From Actinobacillus genomosp. 2 (lineage in GTDB: Bacteria; Pseudomonadota; Gammaproteobacteria; Enterobacterales; Pasteurellaceae), in the NCBI RefSeq assembly GCF_029773605.1, contig NZ_CP103807.1, positions 1,364,001 through 1,428,000 of the forward strand: 64,000 nucleotides of DNA, in the 5' to 3' direction. Position numbers and translations under genes: made by a program. Each line of letters opens with the position of its first letter. Within the stretch, counting starts at the first letter, position 1. This document shows, one piece after another, positions 53,921-61,003 of this stretch. The notes under the pieces are model-generated. The model was not told the DNA's origin. It saw only the letters and a list, made by a program, of their open reading frames with translations, and ran no database searches.

Positions 53921-55267
53921 CTATAAAAATTTATATAAGCGCATTTCAGGATTAGTATAAATTGCATAGATTTCATCTAAGATATCTACAATATTTCCAT
54001 CTAACTCTTGACTATCATTATCTACAACTAATCTCTCATATTTTCCTCTTAACTCTTCCTTAGTTTTATTTTCTGGAATTGTTAGTGGAATACCTGTAGC
54101 GTGACCAGAGAAATTTAATTTGATAATATCAACATTCTCACAATCTGATATTTTATTGATCTCATTCACATCCATCAGAAACTTATTTCCGTAAAATATA
54201 GATAATAAATTCCCATCTTTAATCTTAAATTTGATATATTCGTTTGATTTCAAAATTAATTTTTCTAAGATAGGATTGCAAGCGATCTTCTCTGCCAAAC
54301 TTCTATAACTCAAAACTGAAAGATTTTGATTAAATGGCCAAAGTGCTATTTGAGGTGAACAAGCAACTGCCTTAATCACGACTTCTGGAAGATGTTCTTG
54401 TAAAAGATTAATCAGCATAATGGCAGCAGTACCACCTTTTGACAGTCCAACAATAGATATTTTTTCATATTGTTTAATCTTTTGTAACTCTATGATTTTC
54501 TTAGCAATACTCTCGATAGATAACATATAATAACTCTCTGAGAGATCAACTACATTTAATCTATCGCCTGTAAATGGATACTTAGTTAGAATAAAATCCA
54601 TATTAGATGATAAAGTGACAAATAAATTATTTTCCTTGTTATCAATAAAATCAGACTTAAATAAGCTGTGATAAAAATATTGTTTATATCGATGAGATGA
54701 AGTGAAATTTCCAGCGTTTTTATGTAACTCTGCTAAAACAAGATAGTCTGAAGCAGTATTCTTATCGGAAAGTTCAATAGCATAGGACATATCTTTTAAA
54801 AGAGAAGTATTGATACCTTCTTTAAATTTAATACAACATAAAATTTTAAGTAGATCTGCTTTACCATTTTTCTTTGCAATCTCCTCTACTTCTCTGAGTT
54901 CAAAAATATCTAATGATTTTCCTAATCTATACTTTAAGATAAAATTTTTATATTTTGCACTTAATAGTTTAGGATTCAGTTCTAATGCTTTCTCAAAATA
55001 GAATTGTGAACATTCAAGATCATTTCTCAACCAGTAGCACTCAGCTAACATCTCATAAATAAAATAATCCATTAGATTGGTATGGTTTTCTAAAACCTTA
55101 CAAACTTTAATACATAATGATAATTTTTTAGTTTTAAATAAACTAATTGATAAATATCTAAGTGACTCAGAGTCTAGCTTTTCTATTTCTACTTTTATTA
55201 AGTTATTAATAACTTCTTGATACTTCTGCTCATTAAACAGCCTTTTCATATAATTCTTACGTTTCAT
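53921..55267 (-). CDS. OatC-like polysialic acid O-acetyltransferase with TPR region
   Basis: A 448-residue protein. The N-terminal 200 residues are helical TPR-like repeats (LRYLSISLFKTKKLSLCIKVC, YEMLAECYWLRNDLECSQFYFEKALELNP). The C-terminal part is an alpha/beta hydrolase fold with elbow VGLSKGGTAAI. The candidate triad is Ser276, Asp366 (FLMDVNE) and His389 (FSGHATG). The spacing Ser-90-Asp-23-His is exactly that of meningococcal OatC (Ser286, Asp376, His399, recalled from the literature), the serogroup C polysialate O-acetyltransferase of about 460 residues. Context between a polysialyltransferase and neuD supports the call. Very AT-rich. A plain esterase is the alternative. Confidence 0.7.
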   Translation of the reverse strand: MKRKNYMKRLFNEQKYQEVINNLIKVEIEKLDSESLRYLSISLFKTKKLSLCIKVCKVLENHTNLMDYFIYEMLAECYWLRNDLECSQFYFEKALELNPKLLSAKYKNFILKYRLGKSLDIFELREVEEIAKKNGKADLLKILCCIKFKEGINTSLLKDMSYAIELSDKNTASDYLVLAELHKNAGNFTSSHRYKQYFYHSLFKSDFIDNKENNLFVTLSSNMDFILTKYPFTGDRLNVVDLSESYYMLSIESIAKKIIELQKIKQYEKISIVGLSKGGTAAIMLINLLQEHLPEVVIKAVACSPQIALWPFNQNLSVLSYRSLAEKIACNPILEKLILKSNEYIKFKIKDGNLLSIFYGNKFLMDVNEINKISDCENVDIIKLNFSGHATGIPLTIPENKTKEELRGKYERLVVDNDSQELDGNIVDILDEIYAIYTNPEMRLYKFL

Positions 55268-55272
55268 ATTTA

Positions 55273-56448
55273 TTACCTCCCAAATAAATACTTATTAAAT
55301 TTAGAATCTATAAAAAAATCTTTAGGTGATCTAACTAATTTCTTTAATTTTTGATACTTGTTAGATTTATTCATATATTGTCTCCCTTTAAAAAATAGAA
55401 ATCTTTTATGTAATTTTGATGGATGATTTAGAATATTCTCAATAGCTTTTTTCAAGATATCATCTCTATTATTATCAAAATATAAGTTTTTTTCTAACCA
55501 TAATACTGAAGGTATAGAACGAAGGCCTTTCTCTATTTCATTAAAACTAAGAAAAAGATCACTTCCTAAAAAGTTATCTAAGGCATAATTATCATTAATA
55601 CCCAAATCAGAAATTATCGCAATAGGGATACCGTAATATAATGCTTCTAACAATACTGTGGATGAAAAAGAAAGACATAAATCCATCTTATGATAAAGAT
55701 CAGCAATAGGTTCATTTGATATTTGAAAATTAGTCGGTAATTCTTTTTTATTTAGAATATCTATATAACTAATCTTATCCTCATGGACCGTTACTTCACG
55801 CTCAATAATTCTTCTTTTAAAGATAACTTCCTTTTCTGGATAATTTTTCGCCAAATTAATTAGCCTATCTACCACAAATTCTTTTTCTTCCTTAGTTTCA
55901 GGTATTCTAATTTGCTCAATAAAAACTATTGTTTTTTCAGAATTCCTTTTTGAAAAACTATTTTTCTTATTTATATCAATATTGATTAAACCATAATGTA
56001 TAACCTCGGTAGTTGAACGATAAACCTTAAGGATTTCATTCACTTTTTCTTTATCTAATAGGCTATTCACTAAGATAATATCTGTATCTATTCTAGATAA
56101 AATACTTTCTGTATGTCCAAATATTAACCCTGGAAAAATCGAAATAATAATAGGACGTTTACAAGATAGAGAATGTTTCTCGTAAAAATGAGCAATGAAT
56201 TTTTTTGTTGCCGTATTACCAACAGACAGAATAATAATATCGTATTGTAAGTAATCTAAATCATAGCTAAATAATATCTGGTGATATTTAATTGCATTAC
56301 TTTCTAATAATTGTCTGAGAGATATTTGATTCCGTTTTACTGGAAAAATCATTATTTCTATATTTTCATCCCTTGAAATTCTCTCTGCCACCTTAATCCC
56401 AGAATTAAGAAAAGAATCATAGGTAGCAACTACTAGTACTTTATACAT
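55273..56448 (-). CDS. GT-B-like capsule biosynthesis protein, possible NeuE counterpart
   Basis: A 391-residue cytoplasmic protein of unassigned family. The N-terminal half starts KVLVVATYDSFLNSGIKVAERI. The C-terminal half has a GT-B-like donor region (IADLYHKMDLCLSFSSTVLLEALYYGIPIAIISDLGIND). The C-terminus carries KKLVRSPKDFFIDSKFNKYLF, a P-x-x-F-x-x-D-S motif also found at the N-terminus of the neighbouring polysialyltransferase. It could be an initiating or accessory enzyme equivalent to NeuE of E. coli K1. It lies 5 bp before the OatC-like gene and 2 bp after the polysialyltransferase. Confidence 0.55.
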   Translation of the reverse strand: MYKVLVVATYDSFLNSGIKVAERISRDENIEIMIFPVKRNQISLRQLLESNAIKYHQILFSYDLDYLQYDIIILSVGNTATKKFIAHFYEKHSLSCKRPIIISIFPGLIFGHTESILSRIDTDIILVNSLLDKEKVNEILKVYRSTTEVIHYGLINIDINKKNSFSKRNSEKTIVFIEQIRIPETKEEKEFVVDRLINLAKNYPEKEVIFKRRIIEREVTVHEDKISYIDILNKKELPTNFQISNEPIADLYHKMDLCLSFSSTVLLEALYYGIPIAIISDLGINDNYALDNFLGSDLFLSFNEIEKGLRSIPSVLWLEKNLYFDNNRDDILKKAIENILNHPSKLHKRFLFFKGRQYMNKSNKYQKLKKLVRSPKDFFIDSKFNKYLFGR

Positions 56449-56450
56449 AA

Positions 56451-57662
56451 TTAAATTTGGCTTATATCACTGATAAAATCTACATTTTTAAATTTATTCA
56501 AAATAGTAAAATGGTCCTCTACTTCATAAAAGATCTTATGCTCATAAGCTATACTTTCTAGCATTTTCTCTTTTATTAATAAATAAATGGATTCCGCATT
56601 GATATCATCAACCAACAATTTTGAATAAATGAGGCTAGTTGAAGTTAATGCTAAAACTTTCTTTGGTTTTACAGTTTTAATTAAAGATTCAACTAGAAAA
56701 CCATATTCATCAATTAATATAATGTTTGATGACATTGATAAATTTGCTATTTCCTGTCTTAAAACCTCTTTAAGTTCTTCCGGATCTTTAGGGTGAAGTT
56801 TTATAAATACTTTACAATCGTATTTCTCTGCATATGTGGATAATATTTCAACTAAACATTGAGCATATACCTCTTGCGGAAACGGATATCTTTGATTTAA
56901 AAAAAGAATATCATCGGTAGATATCTCATATCTATTCTTAATATTTAAAGCTGTTTTACCAATCTCAATATTTTTATAGAGAAAAAATTCCTTACCCTCT
57001 TTAAAATTAAATGTATCTTTAAGCAATTCAGGAAAAACTGCATAAACCTTATTAAACCCATTAAAAACTGATAATACCGGTCTTAATTCTCTGAACATAG
57101 GTAGCATATTGATGACAAAAGCAGTCTTTTTCTCTTTTATGGATAAACTTGATTTGACTAAAGTATTAGCTTCATTCAAATTTGTATACTTATAGGTTGC
57201 AGTACCTTCCTCAATTAAATTAACTTCTATATTTCTTTCACTAGCTCTTTGTGCAAGTAAACAATAATGTTTTTCAAAACTAAACATAAATAGTCTATGC
57301 GGTTTAATTTTTGCCAATAAACTTCTATAAGAATTATTAATATAAATGAGATTCTTAATCTGTACTTTATTTGGGAAAGAGGGAATTTTTAATTGCTGAA
57401 CACGATTAAATAAACTTGGATTTGATGCTTTTTTGACCATTACCGGCATCATTGTATTCTTTTTTGTGTATAAAATAATTAAAACACAATTCAACAATTT
57501 TTCTTGTTTAATTAATGCTTCCGCTTGAGATAATTGACCAAGATGAGTAAGAACAAATAAATTTTTCGTCTTTTTAAAATCTTCCAAATGCGCATATTTG
57601 CAAACCCAAGAGTCTGCCATAAATCTTAAAGGATTAACTAGAAATTTTCTTATCTTCTTCAT
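56451..57662 (-). CDS. neuS: NeuS-like polysialyltransferase (GT38 family)
   Basis: A 403-residue glycosyltransferase that by homology adds sialic acid from CMP-Neu5Ac to a growing polymer. Landmarks shared with E. coli NeuS as I recall it: VNPLRFMADSWV (9-20), FVLTHLGQL (36-44), YTKKNTMMP (65-73), SFEKHYCLL (128-136), LIEEGTATYK (149-158), TDDILFLNQRY (249-259), VFIKLHPK (285-292) and LALTSTSLIYSKLL (337-350). The D/E-D/E-G (EEG 151-153) and HP (290-291) motifs known to be essential in bacterial sialyltransferases are present. Linkage type cannot be read from sequence. First gene of the locus; very AT-rich. Confidence 0.8.
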   Translation of the reverse strand: MKKIRKFLVNPLRFMADSWVCKYAHLEDFKKTKNLFVLTHLGQLSQAEALIKQEKLLNCVLIILYTKKNTMMPVMVKKASNPSLFNRVQQLKIPSFPNKVQIKNLIYINNSYRSLLAKIKPHRLFMFSFEKHYCLLAQRASERNIEVNLIEEGTATYKYTNLNEANTLVKSSLSIKEKKTAFVINMLPMFRELRPVLSVFNGFNKVYAVFPELLKDTFNFKEGKEFFLYKNIEIGKTALNIKNRYEISTDDILFLNQRYPFPQEVYAQCLVEILSTYAEKYDCKVFIKLHPKDPEELKEVLRQEIANLSMSSNIILIDEYGFLVESLIKTVKPKKVLALTSTSLIYSKLLVDDINAESIYLLIKEKMLESIAYEHKIFYEVEDHFTILNKFKNVDFISDISQI

Positions 57663-58041
57663 AGCCTATATTCTTAATTTTAGTATAAACAAAAATCTTT
57701 AATAACTTTACATTAATTAACTAAATTTAATTTTTGATCAAAATAAAAAGAAAAAGCAAATGAATTAGCTATTTATTTTTTATGTAATAACATAAAAATA
57801 CAACATAAAAGATTATAAAGAATAAAATTCCTACTGATTTATAGTATATAACACTAGTTATAAAGAAAGATTATTCCAAATATCATATTTTAAATTCTCT
57901 TTGATAAACCGTTAACCATCATCAGAATTTTACAAAATTGGCTCACATTACAAATAAAAATGTTAGTAATCAGTACAATCTGCAATCAACCTAAGTTAAA
58001 ATAGAACAAGCTATTCCTACTTATCCTATAAGGAGATCTTT
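57663..58041. promoter_or_regulatory. Divergent promoter region, neu locus and 5'-nucleotidase
   Basis: This 379-bp AT-rich gap has no gene. It should hold the start of the neu transcript (minus) and of the nucleotidase gene (plus; a TAAAAT lies near 57998). I see no JUMPstart/ops element (GGCGGTAG), which often precedes capsule operons, and no capsule export gene. Confidence 0.4.
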
Positions 58042-59706
58042 ATGAAAAAAGTACTCGGTACTTTATTTGTGCTTTCTGCGGTAAGTGTTGCCGTCGCGAA
58101 AGAAGTTAATATTAAATTTTTAGGTACATCAGATGTTCACGGGCGTATAGTACCTTGGAACTATGGCGCGGATATTGAGGACAAATCCGGTTCTTACGCG
58201 CAAATTTCCACCTATGTAAAAGAGGTACGCCAAAATAATAAAAATGTAGTGTTAGTCGATATCGGTGATGCGATTCAAGACAACCAAGTGGAAGTTTTTG
58301 CTAAAACGAAAAAATACTACAAAGACAACCCGGTTCCTAAAGTATTAAACGAAATGAAATACGACTATTTTATTTTAGGTAACCACGAATTTAACTTCGG
58401 TATGACCGCTTTAGATGAAATCATTAAAGACATTAATGCCAAAGTATTAACTGCCAACTTCTACTACAAAAAAGATGGTAAACGTTACGTTACTGCCACC
58501 GATATTATTGAAAAAGGCGGTGTAAAACTCGGTTTAATCGGTTTAACTACACCAATGTCGGCAACCTTCGAAAAAGATACCCATCACCTTGATGAGATGA
58601 AATTCAGCTCACCAAGCGAAGAAGCGAAGGCACAAATTGCCGAGTTAAAAGCGAAAGGAGTTGATGCGATTATCGTGTTAGCACATATGGGGATTGAAAA
58701 CGAAAATAATATCCCTGATACCGGCGTGGCGGATTTAGTTAATAATGTGGAAGGCATTGATGTGATTATCGCCGGTCATATGCACAAAAACGTCTCAGCG
58801 GAAACGATTAAAAATACTCTGATTACCGAACCACACCGCTACGGTACTGTGGTTTCAGAAGTGGATTTAGCCTTTGATGTCGCGGATGACGGCAAAGTGA
58901 AATTACTTTCAAAAAATGCAAAAACCGTACCGGTTAAAGCATTGGCTTCAGATCCTGCAATCGAAAAAATTTATCAACCATATCATGACGAATTACGCCG
59001 TTTGAACAATGTGAAAATCGGCGAAACCGTACAAACCATGATTCCGCAAGGTAAAAATCACGGCGTAGCGATTGCCTTCACGCAAGATACCGGTTTATCT
59101 TCATTGATTAATGACGTGCAACAACATTACAGTAAAGCGGACGTGGTGTCTTTTGCCTTCGACCACCAAACCGTACGTTTAGACAAAGGCGATATTAAGA
59201 AAAAAGATATTATCTATAACTATCGCTATGCGGGTGGTGATGTAAGCGTTTATGAAGTAACAGGCAAACAGCTCAAGGCATATATGAACTGGTCGGCAGA
59301 TTACTTCGATACAATTCAACCGCAAGATAAAGACTACCGTATAAATGAAAAACGCGGCAAATCGAAATATGTCACCTTTGATATTTTCGGTGGCGTAAAA
59401 TTCAACATTGATTTACGCAAACCAAGCGGCGAGAAAATTGTTGATCTTAGCCTTGCCAATGGCACAGCAATTACTGATGACAGCAAAATCAAACTCGGTA
59501 TGAATTCATATCGCTATGAACAACTCATCAAAAAAGGCGGCGTATGGGAAGGACAACAAATCCTGGTATTATGGGAATCTAAAGTCGCAATGGGCAGCGA
59601 AGCCGGCACCATTCAAAATATGATGATCGATTACATCTCTAACGTGAAAAAAGGCAAAGTAGAAGGCGTGTCTCACAACCGCTGGAAAATTGTCGGTTTA
59701 GAGTAA
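58042..59706 (+). CDS. Periplasmic 5'-nucleotidase / metallophosphoesterase
   Basis: A 554-residue UshA-family enzyme that would dephosphorylate nucleotides in the periplasm. The signal peptide MKKVLGTLFVLSAVSVAVA is cut near residue 19. The metallophosphatase domain has IKFLGTSDVHGRIVPW, VLVDIGDAIQDNQ, ILGNHEFNFGM, VLAHMGIE and IIAGHMHKN, giving the two-metal site. The C-terminal 5'-nucleotidase domain (about 320-554) includes FAFDHQTVRLDKGDI and YEVTGKQLKAYMNWSADYF. AAGGAG lies eight bases before the ATG. Substrate range not readable; it differs from NadN by lacking the usual NAD-specific context. Confidence 0.9.
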   Translation: MKKVLGTLFVLSAVSVAVAKEVNIKFLGTSDVHGRIVPWNYGADIEDKSGSYAQISTYVKEVRQNNKNVVLVDIGDAIQDNQVEVFAKTKKYYKDNPVPKVLNEMKYDYFILGNHEFNFGMTALDEIIKDINAKVLTANFYYKKDGKRYVTATDIIEKGGVKLGLIGLTTPMSATFEKDTHHLDEMKFSSPSEEAKAQIAELKAKGVDAIIVLAHMGIENENNIPDTGVADLVNNVEGIDVIIAGHMHKNVSAETIKNTLITEPHRYGTVVSEVDLAFDVADDGKVKLLSKNAKTVPVKALASDPAIEKIYQPYHDELRRLNNVKIGETVQTMIPQGKNHGVAIAFTQDTGLSSLINDVQQHYSKADVVSFAFDHQTVRLDKGDIKKKDIIYNYRYAGGDVSVYEVTGKQLKAYMNWSADYFDTIQPQDKDYRINEKRGKSKYVTFDIFGGVKFNIDLRKPSGEKIVDLSLANGTAITDDSKIKLGMNSYRYEQLIKKGGVWEGQQILVLWESKVAMGSEAGTIQNMMIDYISNVKKGKVEGVSHNRWKIVGLE

Positions 59707-59716
59707 TCAATGCAAT

Positions 59717-59779
59717 ACAAGCGGTTAAATTCCTCAAGATTTTTGCAAAAAGTTAGGGGAATTTGACCGCTTGTTTTAT
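59717..59779 (+). terminator. Inverted uptake-sequence pair after the nucleotidase gene
   Basis: ACAAGCGGTTAAATTCC (59717 on) pairs with GGAATTTGACCGCTTGT (to 59774) and is followed by TTTATT. It begins 11 bp after the stop codon and likely ends the transcript. Confidence 0.75.
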
Positions 59780-59855
59780 TCTCTACACTCTATTCGTTCG
59801 CTTCTGACAACAGATGTTTTACACCATAATCTACTAATATTTAAAGAATGTTATT

Positions 59856-59876
59856 CCCCTCTTTAGCAAAGAGGGG
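59856..59876. repeat. Palindromic intergenic repeat (copy 2)
   Basis: CCCCTCTTTA-G-CAAAGAGGGG differs by one base from the element at 32671-32691 and is followed by TTAGGGAGATTTG. Dispersed palindrome. Confidence 0.55.
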
Positions 59877-59907
59877 TTAGGGAGATTTGTTCTTTCATTA
59901 TGATTAA

Positions 59908-59965
59908 GTAAGTTTATAAAACATAAGCGGTTAAATTTCCCGAATTTTTTACAAAATTATAGGGG
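59908..59965. repeat. 58-bp direct repeat flanking vapBC (left copy)
   Basis: Fifty-seven of 58 bases equal 60927-60984 (one A/G change). The copy includes GTAAGTTTATAAAACAT and the uptake-like arm AAGCGGTTAAATTTCCC. The extension to 59986 makes a 17-bp stem (AAGCGGTTAAATTTCCC with GGGAATTTAACCGCTT) followed by TTTTTT, so this copy is also a terminator. Confidence 0.8.
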
Positions 59966-60061
59966 AATTTAACCGCTTGATTTTTTCACTTAGATTAGAA
60001 ATATTTGTTAGGATATAAAAAACGTCCCTCGAGAAACTGGCATTATCGAACGCAACAAAAG

Positions 60062-60460
60062 CTATACCCAATTAGCTAATCGTAATCCTTCCACACGTTC
60101 AAATTCACGCAAGTTATTGGTTACTAATACGAGTCCTTCACTTCTTGCATGTGCGGCAATATGAATATCGTTCTCGCCGATGATCTCACCTTGCTTAGAT
60201 AAATGTGCTTTGATATTACCAAAGTGAGTAGCCGCCTTATGCGTATAATCAAGAATCGTTAAACGAGAAAGAAAATCCTCAATGACTGCCATATTTCGTT
60301 CCGGAAACTGGCTTTTCTCTGCACCATAATATAACTCAGCCGCTGTAATACTACTCACGCAAAGACGAGTGGAATTTAAATTAAACTTATCCAGCACTTC
60401 AATAGGTCTGCGTTTAATCACATAAATCGCAATGTTAGTATCAAGCATATAAGTCAGCAT
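60062..60460 (-). CDS. vapC: VapC-type PIN-domain toxin
   Basis: A 132-residue PIN ribonuclease, usually cutting initiator or other tRNA. Acidic active-site residues are Asp7 (YMLDTNI), Glu42 (TAAELYYG) and Asp98 (GENDIHIAA), with the C-terminal VTNNLREFERVEGL. Full length, so likely functional. It starts in the last base of the vapB stop codon (TAATG). Confidence 0.95.
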   Translation of the reverse strand: MLTYMLDTNIAIYVIKRRPIEVLDKFNLNSTRLCVSSITAAELYYGAEKSQFPERNMAVIEDFLSRLTILDYTHKAATHFGNIKAHLSKQGEIIGENDIHIAAHARSEGLVLVTNNLREFERVEGLRLANWV

Positions 60461-60690
60461 TAGAGTTCCTCACGTTCGGCTTGAGTGCTACTTTCACGCT
60501 CTGTCATAAAATCATCGCTTACCGTTGCCGAACTCAGAAAGAAGCTATCCCAACTTTGGTTAATCGGTGCCAAAATACGCTCATTACCGACTACTCTTAT
60601 AGAAAGTTTTTTTACATCACTTGCAAAACGTACTTCTGCCGGCAATCGTACCGCTTGACTGCGATTTGTCATAAATACTGATGCTTCCAT
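60460..60690 (-). CDS. vapB: VapB-type antitoxin
   Basis: A 76-residue antitoxin with an AbrB/MazE-like swapped-hairpin DNA-binding region ([39 protein letters not shown]) and an acidic C-terminal tail ([18 protein letters not shown]) that should bind VapC. AAAGGAG lies before the ATG. The pair would repress its own promoter at the repeats just upstream. Confidence 0.93.
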   Translation of the reverse strand: MEASVFMTNRSQAVRLPAEVRFASDVKKLSIRVVGNERILAPINQSWDSFFLSSATVSDDFMTERESSTQAEREEL

Positions 60691-60715
60691 TTTGATCTCC
60701 TTTAAAACTGATATT

Positions 60716-60738
60716 GGTATGTACCAAAAGTATATACC
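60716..60738 (-). promoter_or_regulatory. Candidate vapBC operator
   Basis: Two near-identical 9-mers, GTATGTACC and GTATATACC, lie 13 bp apart, each nearly palindromic (TGGTATGTACCA at 60715-60726). They are 25-48 bp upstream of vapB, where VapBC complexes typically bind. Confidence 0.55.
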
Positions 60739-60836
60739 ATAAAGAAAGGGAACAGAAGTGTTGTTTACTTAATAAAAAGTCAGAAATCAGCACAGAAATG
60801 CCAATCAATTTGTACACTTAGTTAGGCGAAAACAGC

Positions 60837-60940
60837 CCAAGCCCGGAAAGCTGGCTCCACCAACAAGCCAATTATGATTTATGGCAAGCCCAACAAAAAC
60901 CTATGCCCTTTATTCGGCAAATATCTGTAAGTTTATAAAA
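60837..60940 (+). pseudogene. Possible C-terminal coding relic
   Basis: A plus-strand frame reads GENSPSPESWLHQQANYDLW then QAQQKPMPFIRQISVSL and a stop, with protein-like composition, but it has no start codon or promoter. Its last codons lie in the right copy of the direct repeat. It may be the tail of a gene disrupted when vapBC arrived. Family not recognised. Confidence 0.25.
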
Positions 60941-60984
60941 CATAAGCGGTTAAATTTCCCGAATTTTTTGCAAAATTATAGGGG
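60927..60984. repeat. 58-bp direct repeat flanking vapBC (right copy)
   Basis: Right partner of 59908-59965 in the same orientation, about 1.02 kb apart. Its own right arm (GGGGTTTAGCCGCTTGG) is altered compared with the left copy, so the hairpin is weaker here. Confidence 0.8.
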
Positions 60985-61003
60985 TTTAGCCGCTTGGCTC
61001 TAC

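Noticed and set aside
57663-58041. JUMPstart/ops element for the polysialate operon
   Set aside because: No GGCGGTAG or close variant found on the minus strand in this gap.
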